NCBI RefSeq assembly: GCF_022009635.1 | Contig: NZ_CP091716.1 | Location: 2,123,001 to 2,187,000 of the forward strand | Source of the DNA: Variovorax paradoxus | GTDB lineage: Bacteria > Pseudomonadota > Gammaproteobacteria > Burkholderiales > Burkholderiaceae_C | Direction of reading: 5' to 3' | Length of the DNA: 64,000 nucleotides | Part shown: piece after piece, positions 33,593-43,368 of the stretch | Numbering within the stretch: position 1 is the first letter of the stretch | How the letters are laid out: the number at the start of each line of letters is the position of its first letter | Notes under the pieces: model-generated | Told to the model about the DNA's origin: nothing | Database searches by the model: none | The model's input: the letters and a program-made list of their open reading frames with translations, nothing else | Program-made: the position numbers and the translations under genes

Positions 33593-36500
33593 CTACTTCG
33601 CCGCCTCGACCTTCACCCGCGCGTTCGGCGTCTCGCCGAACATCTCGGGCGCGTACATGGCTTCGACGCGGCTCGGCGGCAGTGCGAAGTCGCCGACGTT
33701 GTTCAGGCGCACGGTGTATTCCATCTTCACCACGCCCTTGGGCAGATACTCGTAGTAGCTGCGGAAGGCCTCGAAGCTGCGCTCCTCGAACGCGGGCCAG
33801 CCGGCGCCGGTCTTCTTCTCGCCCTGCGTGGCGATCTGCGAGTCGCGGCCCAGGCCGCTGCCCAGGATGGTGGCACCGCCCGGGATCGGGTCGCTGATGA
33901 CGACCCAGGTCATGTCGGCGCTGGCGTTCACCTCCAGCGTCACGCGCAGCACGTCGCCGCGCGTGTACTTGCCGGCCACGGCCTGCTCGACCGGGGTGAC
34001 GGTCTTCTTGATGGCGTAGCCGGCCGCGAACGGCGCCTTCAGCTGCACGGCGGCAATCGACTGCAGCGTGAGCCACGGCTTGCCGGTGCCCTGCTGTGTC
34101 ACCAGCAGCGTGTCGCGCACCGGAGCGCCCGAAGGCGAAGCGGCCCACGGCAGGAACATCGTGTTGTTCTTCAGGTTGCCCGGCGAGGCGGGCGCGCCGA
34201 AGAAAGTGGTCTGGTTGGGCGCGCCGGCCGGGTCGCTGGCCTTCACGCGCTCCACCTTGCTCCAGTCGACCTGCGCCTTCACCGCGCCGAGCGTGGCGGC
34301 GGTGATGCCCGACACCGGCGTGCTCTCGAACACCTTGCTGAATTTCTCCAGCGCCAGTCCGCCCCACAGGTTGGCGGTGGTGGTGTGCCAGGCACCGTTC
34401 TGCTGGCGGCCGATGAAGCCGTTGGCCAGCTTGCCGATGTCGTCCTTCCAGCTCGGGTCGTCCATCACGCTGAGCAGCAGGCGGGCGGTGTTGACGTCGC
34501 CGTTGGTCATCAGCCACCACCAGTAGTCGTCCTGCTCGGTGCTGAAGATCAGCTTGGTGCCCTGGTACGACAGGCGCGCCTTCAGCACGTTGTTGGCTTC
34601 GTCCAGTCGCTGCTGGCGCTGCGGCACGTCCTGCACGCGCTTGAGGATGTTGAGCCAGTCGATCACCGCGCTGGTGGGCCACTGGTTCGGCGCGATGGTG
34701 ATGCTGCCCAGCATGCTTCCCTTGGCCTTGCCGTAGCGCGAGAGCGCTTCGAGCGCGGCGAGCTTGCGCACGTCCAGGTCCTTGCGCGGGCTCCAGAAGT
34801 CGCGCGTGATGCGGCCTTCGACGAAGGCGATCAGGCCCGACTCCATCGGCGCGCGCACGTCGTCGGCCAGCGCGAAGGCGGGGTCGAGCGCGGCGGCTTC
34901 GTTGGTGGCCGCGAGCAGGTACGAGGTGAGGATGTCGCTGCCGCGGTTGGCCTCGCCGTCGCGCGGCGGGAAGTAGTTGGCCAGGCCGTCGCTGTCCAGG
35001 TAAGTGGGCAAGGTGGCCAGCACGCCCTGCCACATCTTCGCGTCGCGCAGGCCGACCGACTTGCTGGTCTTCTGCTCGAGGCAGATGAAGGGGTAGTTCG
35101 CGAACCAGTCGCGCACACCCGGCAGGCCTTCGGCCAGCTTGGGCTGCAGAGAGAGCTTCAGGCCGCCGCGGCCGGGCAGGGCGTCGGCGGGCGGTGCCAC
35201 GTCGAGCGTGAACGGCCCGTCGAGCTGCACCAGCGTGGCCTGCTGCACCGTGAGCGGCACCGAGGGCACGATGCGCTGGCGCACCTTGAGCGCGTCGCGC
35301 GCGCCGCCGATGGTGTCCTTGGCCTCGATTTCCCACAGGATGGCTTCGGCGCGCGTCTGCGCGAGCTGCGCTGGCGCGGTCACGTTCCAGGCGACTTCAC
35401 GCGCCTCGCCGGCCGGGATGTCCACGGTCTGCGGCTCCAGCGTGAGCAGGGTGGCGCGCGGCGTGGCCTCGACCTTCATCGGCTTCTGGGTGGTGTTGCG
35501 CAGCGTGATCTGCGCGCGGAACTGGTCGTCCTCGCGCACCAGCGGCGGCAGGCCGCTGATGATCTGCAGGTCCTGCGTGGCCTGGATGCTCGCCTGGCCG
35601 GTGCCGAACAGGCCCACGCCCGAGTCGGCCACGGCCACGATCTTGAAGGTGGTGAGCGCGTCGTTCAGCGGCACCGTCACCACGGCCTGGCCGTTGGCGT
35701 CGAGCATGACCTTCGGGTTCCACACCAGCAGGGTGTCGAGCAGTTCGCGCGTCTGGCCCTTGCCGCCGCCGCCGCCCGCGGGCACGGCCTTGCGCCCGTA
35801 GTGGCGCCGGCCGACGATTTCCATCTGCGCGGTGGATGTGCTCACGCCCCAGCTGCGCCGCTGAAGCATGGCGGTCAGCAGGTTCCAGCTGTCGTTGGGC
35901 ATCAGCTCCAGCAGGGCCTGGTCGACCGCGGCCAGCGCCACTTCGGCGCCTGCCGCCGGCTTGCCGTCGGGCAGCTTGGCGCTGATGGTCACCTGCGCCT
36001 TGCTGCGGATCGGGTAGCTGGGCTTGTCGCTGGTGACGGTCACGTCCAGCTGGTGGGCCTGCGTGCCCACGCGGATCTCGGCCATGCCCAGGCGGTAGGC
36101 GGGCTTGCTCAGGTCGACCATGGCGGTAGGCGCCACGTATTCCTTGCCTTCGTACCAGAAGGCCGTCCACCACTCGCGCGGCGACTTGAAGCCCCAGGTG
36201 AAGAAGCTGTACCACGGCACTTCGCGCAGGCGGCCGCGCAGGGCGAGCACGCTCACGTAGGCGTTGGGGCCCCATTCGGGCTTCACTTCGAGCGTGACGG
36301 TCGGGTCCTTGCCGTCGAGCTGCACCACGTGCGTCTCGATGATGCCTTCGCGCTCCACCGCGACCAGCGCGGTCGCGAAGCGGAACGGGCTGCGCACCTG
36401 GAACTTGGCGACCTCGCCGGGCTGGTAGCTCTTCTTTTCGGGAAGCACGTCGATGCGGTCGTTGTCCTCGCCGCCGAACCAGAGTTCGCCCTGCTTGGTC

Positions 36501-39500
36501 ACGTAGACCGAGCTCACGGCCTTGGCGTCGCGGCCGTCGCTGTCGGTGGCGCTGGCGATCAGTTCGACCTCGCCGGCTTCCTTCAGCTCCGACTCGCACA
36601 GCAGCAGGCCGCGCGCGTCGCTCTTGCCGCTGCACACGGTGCCGATGTCCTTGGTCTCGGTCTTGTTGTCGTAGGTGTAGAAGCCGCCCACCATGCGCTT
36701 GCGGCTGGTGGTGGTGATGCGCGCCACGGCGCGCACGTTCAGCGTCACGCCGGCCTGGGGCTTGCCCGTGAGGTCGAGCGCGAGCGCCTGGAACTTCAGC
36801 TTCTGGCTGGTGGAAACCCAGCCTTCGGTCTTGATGCCCGCGATGACGGAGGCCGGCCACAGCGTCTGCGTGCTGCGGATGGTCTGCACTTCGCCGTTCG
36901 GGTCGGCGTAGGTGGCTTCGAGCAGCAGCTCGCGCGCGGACTTGACCTTGGGCACCTTGTCGATCGTGACCTTGCCGGCGCCGTCCTTGTTCAGCGTGAG
37001 CGGCAGCTTGTCGGCGATCACGCGGGTGTCGCTCACGCTGTTGATGTCTTCCTCGCCGGCGTTCGAATCCGACGCGGGCGTTGCAGCCTCGGTGCCGTCG
37101 CCCTGCGTGGCGCGCGGCGGGGTGAAGCTGAAGGCGTCGTAGTCGGCAAAGCTCAGGCTCTTGCCGCGCACCATGGCCGACACGCGCACCGGCAGGTTGG
37201 CCGCGCCGCCGCCGGCCACGTAGTTGATCTGCACGTCGGTCGGCACGCTGGTGGCGGCCACCAGCGGCTTCTTCTCGGTGGGCGCGATGCGGCCTTCGAG
37301 CACGGGCAGGCGGAATTCCTCGACGCGGAACATGCCGGTGCTGAAGCTGCGGGCATAGCTCCCGTCGCCGTTATCTCCGCCGTCGCCTTCGCTGTCGCCG
37401 TCCTTGCCGCCTCCGGTGCGCAGCATCACTTCGTACACGCCGAGCTTGGCGGCGGGCGGAATGGCGAAGCTGTTTTCCGCGCTCAGGCCGCCGGTAGCGG
37501 TCTTGCGCCAGTTCAGCGGCTGGGTGAAGCGCTGGCCGCTGCCCACGTGGGTGATGACCAGGGTGTCGGGGCGGTTCTCGGGCAGGCCGAAACCCTTGCT
37601 GGTCTGCGTGCGGATCAGGCTCTTCATCGACACCGTCTCGCCGGCGCGCAGCAGCGTGCGGTCGAAGATGGTGTGGGCGATGCGGTCGGGCTCGGCCTGC
37701 AGGTTGGTCGGCACGTTGAAGCGCCAGGGCTCGATGCCGCGCTGCCAGTCGCTCCAGGTGAAGGCGAGGTCTTCCACGCCCTTGTCGTCCTTGGCGCGGG
37801 CGCTGACGAACCAGGCGCCGCTGTCGTATTCGTTCGGGCCGTTGCACGACGGCGCCTGCGGCGAGATGCCGTTGAGCATGACGATGCCGTTGGCGTCGGT
37901 GGTGCCGCTGGCCACGGCCTTGCCGTCGCAGCTGGACACGCGCACTTCGGCGCCGGCCACGACCTTGCCCTTGTCGAGCGTGGTGACCCAGGCCATGGAG
38001 TTCTCGCGGCCCAGCTTGAAGTGCACCGCCAGGTTGGTGGCCAGCGCGGTGGTGCGCACGTACATCGTGCGGCCGGCGTTGTAGCGCTCGTCGAGCAGGG
38101 CCTCGCCCAGCTTCTGCGAGGCGATCTCGAGCACGTGGAAGCCCGGCGTCAGCGGAATGCCGATGACTTCGAAGGGACGCGGATCACCGGCGTCCGACTT
38201 GGGCATGTCCAGCGTCTTCACGCCCGCCTGGCCCGACAGCAGCGACAGCATGCGCGTCTGCAGCGTGGTGCGGTCGTCCTTGTCGATCACCGGGGGCAGC
38301 GGGCCCTTGACGTCCTTGCGCGCCTGTTCGCGCGAGATGGTGTAGTTGTCGTAGCGGCGCACCTTGCGGAACCACGCGATGATTTCCGCGTCGGTCTTCG
38401 GGTTCATGTCGCTGACCTTGCCGGGCGTGAGGGCCTGCACCATCAGTTGCGGTTCCACGCGGCGCACCGTGACCGGCATCATGGCCGGGGTGTCGGGCTC
38501 GGCCAGGCGCTCGACCACGCCGAAGGGCGAGGCGGCGAACTTGGCCAGCGGCGGCATCATGCCGGTGCCCACCTTCATGGGGAAGCTGCCGGGCGAGGCC
38601 AGCGGGCGGCCCGAGGCGTCCTCGAACTTGGAGGGCAGCTCGATGCTGAACTGCGTGCTCTCGGCCAGCGGCGGGCCGAAGTACACGTCGTTGACCACGT
38701 CGTCGTCGCTCTGCGTGCCGCCGCCGTCCGACAGCTGGGCCTTGACGGTCTTGTCCCCGCCCTTGAGCTCGATCTGCGCGGCCAGCTTGCGCGTGACCGG
38801 CGCGTTGAAGTTCAGCTGCATCGGGCGCAGCGGCAGGCAGGCGGCCTGCGCGTTCTCGCGCTCGCAGGTGAACGATGCGGCGAAGGGCTCGCGCACCTGG
38901 AATTCGAGGCGGCGCTCCACGTTGTTGGGCACGCCCGAGGGCGTGGCCACGCCCTTGCCGTAGACGATCTGCACCTTGGCGCCGGGCGTCAGCGTGCGGT
39001 TGCACTGCATGGTGATGAAGCGCAGCGGTTCCTTCTCGGCGGCCTTGTCGCGGCCGAAGGCCTTGAGCAGGCCGGCGCGCTGGTCGCCGTCGAGCAGCTT
39101 GACCGGAATGCGCTCGCCCACGCCGTCGGCCGAGCACCAGACGTTCTGGCGCACGCTGTCGAGCGTGGCCGCGCCGTTGAGCTCCAGCACGAACATCTGC
39201 TGCTCGTCGATGCGGCTGTAGCTGCCCGGCATGTAGCCGCGCACGAACGGGCCGCCGCTGTTGAACTGGTAGCGCTCGGGGCCGGTCAGTTCGCCGCTCG
39301 CGGGCTTGAACGTGGGGATGCGCGTGACGGTGCAGCGCACGCCGGGGGGCAGGTCGTTCTCGAAGTCGTAGACCCAGGCCTTGGCGTCGGTCCAGCGGCC
39401 GGTGCCCTTGCCGGCCTGCGCGTCGGTGCAGCTCACGGCGAGCGGCGCGGGGGCCTTGGGGTCGCCGAAATTGACGGCGGGCTGGTCGAACTTGGCAACG

Positions 39501-39619
39501 ATCTGGCGCACGCGCGCCACCTCGCCTTGAGGCGTGAGGCTGGTGATCTGAAGGGCATGGCCCGGACCGGACAGGAGCGCGCCGCCGGCCAGGAGCAATG
39601 TTGGAAGGAAACGGTTCAC
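33593..39619 (-). CDS. Large alpha-2-macroglobulin family protein with thioester motif
   Basis: A 2008-residue periplasmic protease trap, longer than the 1653-residue E. coli homologue. A signal peptide (NRFLPTLLLAGGALLSGPGHA) ends near residue 22; there is no lipobox, so unlike many relatives it is not a lipoprotein. Macroglobulin-type beta domains fill residues 30-1000, an acidic Gly/Asp loop lies at about 800-825, and the bait/MG-like region precedes the thioester domain. The thioester CLEQ is intact at Cys1513-Gln1516 (YPFICLEQKTS), inside the helical domain. The start is a GTG at 39619 with AGGTGGAG upstream. It is divergent from the OpgC-like gene. PBP1C, its usual neighbour, lies 13 kb downstream. 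Confidence 0.92.
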   Translation of the reverse strand: MNRFLPTLLLAGGALLSGPGHALQITSLTPQGEVARVRQIVAKFDQPAVNFGDPKAPAPLAVSCTDAQAGKGTGRWTDAKAWVYDFENDLPPGVRCTVTRIPTFKPASGELTGPERYQFNSGGPFVRGYMPGSYSRIDEQQMFVLELNGAATLDSVRQNVWCSADGVGERIPVKLLDGDQRAGLLKAFGRDKAAEKEPLRFITMQCNRTLTPGAKVQIVYGKGVATPSGVPNNVERRLEFQVREPFAASFTCERENAQAACLPLRPMQLNFNAPVTRKLAAQIELKGGDKTVKAQLSDGGGTQSDDDVVNDVYFGPPLAESTQFSIELPSKFEDASGRPLASPGSFPMKVGTGMMPPLAKFAASPFGVVERLAEPDTPAMMPVTVRRVEPQLMVQALTPGKVSDMNPKTDAEIIAWFRKVRRYDNYTISREQARKDVKGPLPPVIDKDDRTTLQTRMLSLLSGQAGVKTLDMPKSDAGDPRPFEVIGIPLTPGFHVLEIASQKLGEALLDERYNAGRTMYVRTTALATNLAVHFKLGRENSMAWVTTLDKGKVVAGAEVRVSSCDGKAVASGTTDANGIVMLNGISPQAPSCNGPNEYDSGAWFVSARAKDDKGVEDLAFTWSDWQRGIEPWRFNVPTNLQAEPDRIAHTIFDRTLLRAGETVSMKSLIRTQTSKGFGLPENRPDTLVITHVGSGQRFTQPLNWRKTATGGLSAENSFAIPPAAKLGVYEVMLRTGGGKDGDSEGDGGDNGDGSYARSFSTGMFRVEEFRLPVLEGRIAPTEKKPLVAATSVPTDVQINYVAGGGAANLPVRVSAMVRGKSLSFADYDAFSFTPPRATQGDGTEAATPASDSNAGEEDINSVSDTRVIADKLPLTLNKDGAGKVTIDKVPKVKSARELLLEATYADPNGEVQTIRSTQTLWPASVIAGIKTEGWVSTSQKLKFQALALDLTGKPQAGVTLNVRAVARITTTSRKRMVGGFYTYDNKTETKDIGTVCSGKSDARGLLLCESELKEAGEVELIASATDSDGRDAKAVSSVYVTKQGELWFGGEDNDRIDVLPEKKSYQPGEVAKFQVRSPFRFATALVAVEREGIIETHVVQLDGKDPTVTLEVKPEWGPNAYVSVLALRGRLREVPWYSFFTWGFKSPREWWTAFWYEGKEYVAPTAMVDLSKPAYRLGMAEIRVGTQAHQLDVTVTSDKPSYPIRSKAQVTISAKLPDGKPAAGAEVALAAVDQALLELMPNDSWNLLTAMLQRRSWGVSTSTAQMEIVGRRHYGRKAVPAGGGGGKGQTRELLDTLLVWNPKVMLDANGQAVVTVPLNDALTTFKIVAVADSGVGLFGTGQASIQATQDLQIISGLPPLVREDDQFRAQITLRNTTQKPMKVEATPRATLLTLEPQTVDIPAGEAREVAWNVTAPAQLAQTRAEAILWEIEAKDTIGGARDALKVRQRIVPSVPLTVQQATLVQLDGPFTLDVAPPADALPGRGGLKLSLQPKLAEGLPGVRDWFANYPFICLEQKTSKSVGLRDAKMWQGVLATLPTYLDSDGLANYFPPRDGEANRGSDILTSYLLAATNEAAALDPAFALADDVRAPMESGLIAFVEGRITRDFWSPRKDLDVRKLAALEALSRYGKAKGSMLGSITIAPNQWPTSAVIDWLNILKRVQDVPQRQQRLDEANNVLKARLSYQGTKLIFSTEQDDYWWWLMTNGDVNTARLLLSVMDDPSWKDDIGKLANGFIGRQQNGAWHTTTANLWGGLALEKFSKVFESTPVSGITAATLGAVKAQVDWSKVERVKASDPAGAPNQTTFFGAPASPGNLKNNTMFLPWAASPSGAPVRDTLLVTQQGTGKPWLTLQSIAAVQLKAPFAAGYAIKKTVTPVEQAVAGKYTRGDVLRVTLEVNASADMTWVVISDPIPGGATILGSGLGRDSQIATQGEKKTGAGWPAFEERSFEAFRSYYEYLPKGVVKMEYTVRLNNVGDFALPPSRVEAMYAPEMFGETPNARVKVEAAK

Positions 39620-39794
39620 TTTTTTGTATCTCCACCTAGAGGCAGCGCGCAGCGTAGCCGATTTGAACGACGATTCGACAGTGCCAAGGGTCATATGCCC
39701 TTCGTGTCCCCGGCGCGGGTACGCCGGTCTTCTTACAATCGAGGCCCTCGTGCGTGTGCCGCGCGGACCGCCACCAAGACCTCGCCGCCGACCG

Positions 39795-40937
39795 ATGAAA
39801 CGCTACTGGGAAATAGACGCCTTGCGCGGGCTGATGCTCGTGCTCATGACCGTCACCCACCTGCCCACGCGACTGACCGATCCGCTGGGTCAGCCTTTTG
39901 GTTTCGTTTCCGCCGCCGAGGGCTTCGTGCTGCTGTCGGCTTTCGTGGCCGGGCTGGTGTACAGCCGCATCGGTTTTGCGCGCGGGGTGGACTCGATGCG
40001 CCAGGCCTTCTGGCGCCGCGTGCTGAAGGTCTACCTGTGCCAGGCGGCGATCCTGCTGTTCCTGTTCACCGTGATCGCCGCGCTCGGCCTGCACATCGAC
40101 CAGCCGGCGGTGAAGAACCTGGTGTCCTACTACCTCGCGGAGCCGCGCGAGGGCTTCATCTACGGCCTGCTGCTGATCTACGAGCCGGCGCTGCTCGACA
40201 TCCTGCCGATGTACATCTTTTTCATGCTCATGAGCCCGTGGGTGCTGGCCTTCGCCATGCGCCACGGCTGGTCATGGGTGATGGCGGTGAGCGCGACCGT
40301 GTGGGCCGCGGCGCAGTTCGGTTTGAGCGAATGGGTGTACGGCCTGGCCGTGCACTACCTGGGCGTGCCGGTGCCTTTCCACGAGATGGGCGCGTTCAAC
40401 ACCTACGCATGGCAGTTCCTGTGGTTCGCGGGGCTGTGCATCGGCGCCACGCGCAACGGGCCGGGCGCGAAGCCCCTGAAGTTTCCGGCGTGGCTGCTGC
40501 TGCTGGCGGCGGGCATCGCCCTGTACGGCCTCTACTGGCGCCACCACGGCATCAACGGGCAGGCGCCGTTCGGCGGCGACGTGGAGCTGAACCTGCTGTT
40601 CGACAAGTGGCAGCTCGGCCCGCTGCGGCTGGTGAACCTGGTGGCGCTGGGCATCCTGGCGGTGCGCTTCGGGCCATGGCTGATGCGCCGCATTCCGCGG
40701 ATGCACTGGCTGGAGGCGATGGGCTCGGCCTCGCTGCCGGTGTTCTGCGCGCACCTCGTGGCGGTGCTGCTGGTGCTGGCCTTCTACGGCGACAGCCAGA
40801 CCGCGCGGCCCTGGTGGGGCGACGGCCTGCTGCTGCTGGCGGTGTTCTCGGGGATGTACCTGGTGGCGCGCTTCACGCGCGGGGCCGACGTGCCGCCGCC
40901 CGCCGACGACGTCCCGACGGAGCCGGCGCGGGCCTGA
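39795..40937 (+). CDS. opgC: OpgC-like membrane acyltransferase
   Basis: A 380-residue, about ten-helix membrane protein of the OpgC family, which adds succinyl groups to osmoregulated periplasmic glucans. Signatures: YWEIDALRGLMLVLMTVTHL at the N terminus, VLLSAFVAGLVYSRIGF, YEPALLDILPMYIFFMLMSP with the conserved acidic residue, and MHWLEAMGSASLPVFCAHLV. The start ATG at 39795 is chosen because the family begins there; the longer frame from 39624 passes through the macroglobulin promoter. No opgG/H lies nearby, so the glucan link is by homology only. The gene is convergent with the SGNH gene. Confidence 0.88.
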   Translation: MKRYWEIDALRGLMLVLMTVTHLPTRLTDPLGQPFGFVSAAEGFVLLSAFVAGLVYSRIGFARGVDSMRQAFWRRVLKVYLCQAAILLFLFTVIAALGLHIDQPAVKNLVSYYLAEPREGFIYGLLLIYEPALLDILPMYIFFMLMSPWVLAFAMRHGWSWVMAVSATVWAAAQFGLSEWVYGLAVHYLGVPVPFHEMGAFNTYAWQFLWFAGLCIGATRNGPGAKPLKFPAWLLLLAAGIALYGLYWRHHGINGQAPFGGDVELNLLFDKWQLGPLRLVNLVALGILAVRFGPWLMRRIPRMHWLEAMGSASLPVFCAHLVAVLLVLAFYGDSQTARPWWGDGLLLLAVFSGMYLVARFTRGADVPPPADDVPTEPARA

Positions 40938-40952
40938 GCGGCCCGGCCAGGT

Positions 40953-41726
40953 TCAGGGCTGCGCGGCGACGGGCGCCGCCGGCAGCGGCGGCACCGGCAG
41001 GTGCGGTGCGATCACCGAGTGCCACAGCCTGTAGCCCTCGTCCGTCATGTGCAGCCTGTCGCTGCGGAATAGTTCCATGCGCGGGCGGCCGTCGGCGCCG
41101 AGCATGGGCGTGTAGATGTCGATGTACTCGCTGTTGGGCAGCAGGTTGAGGTAGGCCGAGATCACGTGGTTGGTCTCGCGGATCTGCGGCAGCAGCTGCT
41201 CGCGAGAGGGGCTGGGCTTGACCGACACGAAGCTGATGCGCGTGTCGGGCAGCTCGGCGCGCACCGCGTTGGCAAAGCGCGCGAAGCTGTCGAGCACCTG
41301 CAGCGGCGTGCGGCCCTCGGCCAGGTCGTTGTCGCCGGCGTACACCACCACCTGGCGGGGCTTGTAGCGCACCACGAGGTCGCGCGCGAACAGGCTGCAG
41401 TCGTTCAGCGTGGAGCCGCCGAAGCCGCGGTTCACGACGCCGCCGGGCACGCGTGCGAAGTCCTGCGCGAGGCGGGTCCACATGCGCACCGTGGAGCTCC
41501 CGACGAACACCACGCCGCCGGGCGCGGGAAAGCGCTCCTGGTCGGCGCGCGCGAAAGCCGCGAGCTCGTTGTGCCAGCGCTCCTTGGCGGCCAGGTAGTC
41601 GCGCGCGGAAGCGGCTTCGGCCGCGGCCGTCTCGGACTCCTGGGGAAAGAAAGCGGGCTGGGCGTGAGCGGCGAGCGTCGCCGTCAGCAAGGCGACCGCG
41701 GCGAGCGCGGTTTTCATCGAGGGCAT
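40953..41726 (-). CDS. Secreted SGNH/GDSL hydrolase
   Basis: A 257-residue exported esterase-type enzyme. The signal peptide ends near residue 23 (LLTATLAAHA). The SGNH blocks are GGVVFVGSSTVRMWTRL (Ser near 77), NRGFGGSTL (Gly), VVYAGDNDLAEG (Asn) and SDRLHMTDEGYRLW (Asp/His). Such enzymes de-acetylate or hydrolyse cell-wall and sugar esters; its position next to an OpgC-like acyltransferase is suggestive but the genes are convergent. A start at the third codon (41717) is possible. Confidence 0.85.
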   Translation of the reverse strand: MPSMKTALAAVALLTATLAAHAQPAFFPQESETAAAEAASARDYLAAKERWHNELAAFARADQERFPAPGGVVFVGSSTVRMWTRLAQDFARVPGGVVNRGFGGSTLNDCSLFARDLVVRYKPRQVVVYAGDNDLAEGRTPLQVLDSFARFANAVRAELPDTRISFVSVKPSPSREQLLPQIRETNHVISAYLNLLPNSEYIDIYTPMLGADGRPRMELFRSDRLHMTDEGYRLWHSVIAPHLPVPPLPAAPVAAQP

Positions 41727-41812
41727 CGGAATGACGGGAAGAAGGACGAAGGGCAGGCGGCTTTTCTAACACGACGCCTCAAGCGCCGTGGCCGTTGACA
41801 GGCAAGCCCCGC

Positions 41813-42583
41813 CTAGATGGTTTTCTCGATCAGCGCGCCCTTGAACAGGATCGGGCCCTTCGGACCGCTGCCCGCCGGCACGCCGCCCTTGGCCTCGAGC
41901 GAGATGGCCAGTGCAGGCACGGCATGCACGTCGGACTCCGACGCCGCCAGCCGCAGGCCCGGCGCATTGTCGAGCACGCCCAGCGAGCGCGGTGCGCCGC
42001 CCGGCGGCAGGGCCCAGAGCTGCAGCGACTTGTCGTCGCCTTCGCTGAAGCCGCCCACCCGCTGCAGCACGAGCTGCTTCTTCTTGGGATCGAAGGTCAC
42101 GAGCATCGAGGCCGCGTCCTTGTCGTCGCTCAGCACGGCCACGTATTGCACCGCCGGAGCGTTGTGCAACTGGTCGCGCAGGTTGAGGCCGATCGTCACG
42201 GCCAGCACCGTGGCCAGCGCGCCGGCGGCCGTGGCGCCGCGCCAGAGCGCGAGGCTGCGCAGCCAGCCGCCTTGTTGCGGCTGCTGTGCCTTGTCGGCGG
42301 CGCGCGCGTTGGCCGCGTCGCGCTGGCGCTCGATGGCGAGCTTGCTCTGCTCGGCGTCGATCATGTTGCGGATGCGGGTCCACACGGCGGGGTCGGGCGT
42401 GATGGAGGGCTGCAGCTCGGTCATGCTGGCGAGCCGGCCCTGCCAGACCAGCGCCGCGGCGCGCACCGGCGCCTGCTCGCGGGCCAGGGCCTCGAAGCGG
42501 CGGCGGGCGCCGCCGCGCAGGGTGCCCAGGGCATGGCTCGCGGCCAGCAGCTCGAGCAGTTCGGGATGTGCGATGAGATTCAT
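41813..42583 (-). CDS. RskA-type anti-sigma factor
   Basis: A 256-residue membrane protein. The N-terminal zinc-less anti-sigma segment (about 1-90: ELLAASHALGTLRGGARRRFE) binds the sigma factor; a single membrane helix lies at about 110-130 (GATAAGALATVLAVTIGLNL); the periplasmic part carries the RskA beta-rich domain, with DKSLQLWALPPGGAPRSLG. It is 28 bases downstream of the ECF sigma gene on the same strand. The pair forms a signal-relay module whose signal is sensed in the periplasm. Confidence 0.88.
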   Translation of the reverse strand: MNLIAHPELLELLAASHALGTLRGGARRRFEALAREQAPVRAAALVWQGRLASMTELQPSITPDPAVWTRIRNMIDAEQSKLAIERQRDAANARAADKAQQPQQGGWLRSLALWRGATAAGALATVLAVTIGLNLRDQLHNAPAVQYVAVLSDDKDAASMLVTFDPKKKQLVLQRVGGFSEGDDKSLQLWALPPGGAPRSLGVLDNAPGLRLAASESDVHAVPALAISLEAKGGVPAGSGPKGPILFKGALIEKTI

Positions 42584-42611
42584 AGGGGGACCGCCTTCGT
42601 CGTCATCGCCT

Positions 42612-43205
42612 TCATGCAAAGCGTCCCATGCAGACGCGCAGTTTCTCCAGCCCGCGCCGGATCCATGTCTTGACCGTGCCGAGCGGCAGCTTGAGCTGGT
42701 CGGCCAGCTCGCCGTGGCTCATTTCGCGCAGATAGGCCAGGCTGACCACCTCGCGCTGCCGGCCCTCGAGCTGGCTGAGGCATTGATGCAGCGCCCAAGC
42801 CTGCTCGCTGGCATCGGCGGTGTCCGCCGGGTTGGGTGCGTCCGATTCGAGGGTGTCGGCCATCAGCTCGTCGAATTCCTGGGTGAGCTGGGCGCGGTCG
42901 GCGGTGCGCCGGCGCAACAGGTCGAGCGCCCGGCTGCGCACGATCAGACCCAGCCATGCCAGCGGCGGACTGAGCGAGGAGCGATAGTCGCCCGCGACTC
43001 GCCAGACAGTCAGAAAGGCTTCCTGGAGAACGTCCTCGGCCCACTCGCGTTGCCGCACGACGCGCATCGCCAGGCCCATGAGCTTGGGCGAGGTCCGGTC
43101 GTAGAGCAGGCGCAGTGCGGCTTCGTCGCGATGGCCGATCCTGTCGATCAGCGCCATCAGTTCGGCGTCGGGGCTGGGTGCTGTCATCCACGGATTGTCG
43201 GGCAT
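42612..43205 (-). CDS. ECF sigma factor
   Basis: A 197-residue extracytoplasmic-function sigma factor. Region 2 is seen at about 30-95 (LRLLYDRTSPKLMGLAMRVV, EDVLQEAFLTVWRVAG, SRALDLLRRR) and region 4 at about 135-190 (LSQLEGRQREVVSLAYLREM, ELADQLKLPLGTVKTWIRRG). Its class is the one paired with RskA-type anti-sigma factors. The cognate anti-sigma gene follows. A second ATG at 43187 (MTAPSP) is a plausible alternative start. Upstream on the minus strand is a GGAACC next to CGTATA at 43220-43236, but the spacing is too short for a standard ECF promoter. Confidence 0.9.
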   Translation of the reverse strand: MPDNPWMTAPSPDAELMALIDRIGHRDEAALRLLYDRTSPKLMGLAMRVVRQREWAEDVLQEAFLTVWRVAGDYRSSLSPPLAWLGLIVRSRALDLLRRRTADRAQLTQEFDELMADTLESDAPNPADTADASEQAWALHQCLSQLEGRQREVVSLAYLREMSHGELADQLKLPLGTVKTWIRRGLEKLRVCMGRFA

Positions 43206-43320
43206 CGGTGCGCATGCCTGATATACGGGCGGTTCCCCGGGTCGGATTCAGACAAAAGGCCGCCTGTCTGTCAGCTCCACGGAAGCAAGCACTCGAAACT
43301 TTTGTGTGCTTGTGTGACCG

Positions 43321-43326
43321 TATACT
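43321..43326 (+). promoter_or_regulatory. Possible -10 box (TATACT)
   Basis: TATACT, a 5/6 match to the sigma-70 -10 hexamer, 43 bases before the next plus-strand start. A CTTTTG at 43299-43304, 16 bases further up, is a weak -35. GGGGAAGAG precedes the ATG at 43369. Confidence 0.35.
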
Positions 43327-43368
43327 GCCCCGAAAAACCGAGGGGCCGCACGCGGTCGGGGAAGAGAA

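Noticed and set aside
33374..41149. A 2591-codon plus-strand open frame opposite the macroglobulin gene
   Set aside because: Antisense shadow in GC-rich DNA. The minus-strand gene has a signal peptide and a thioester motif; the shadow is His/Arg/Ala-rich with no family likeness.
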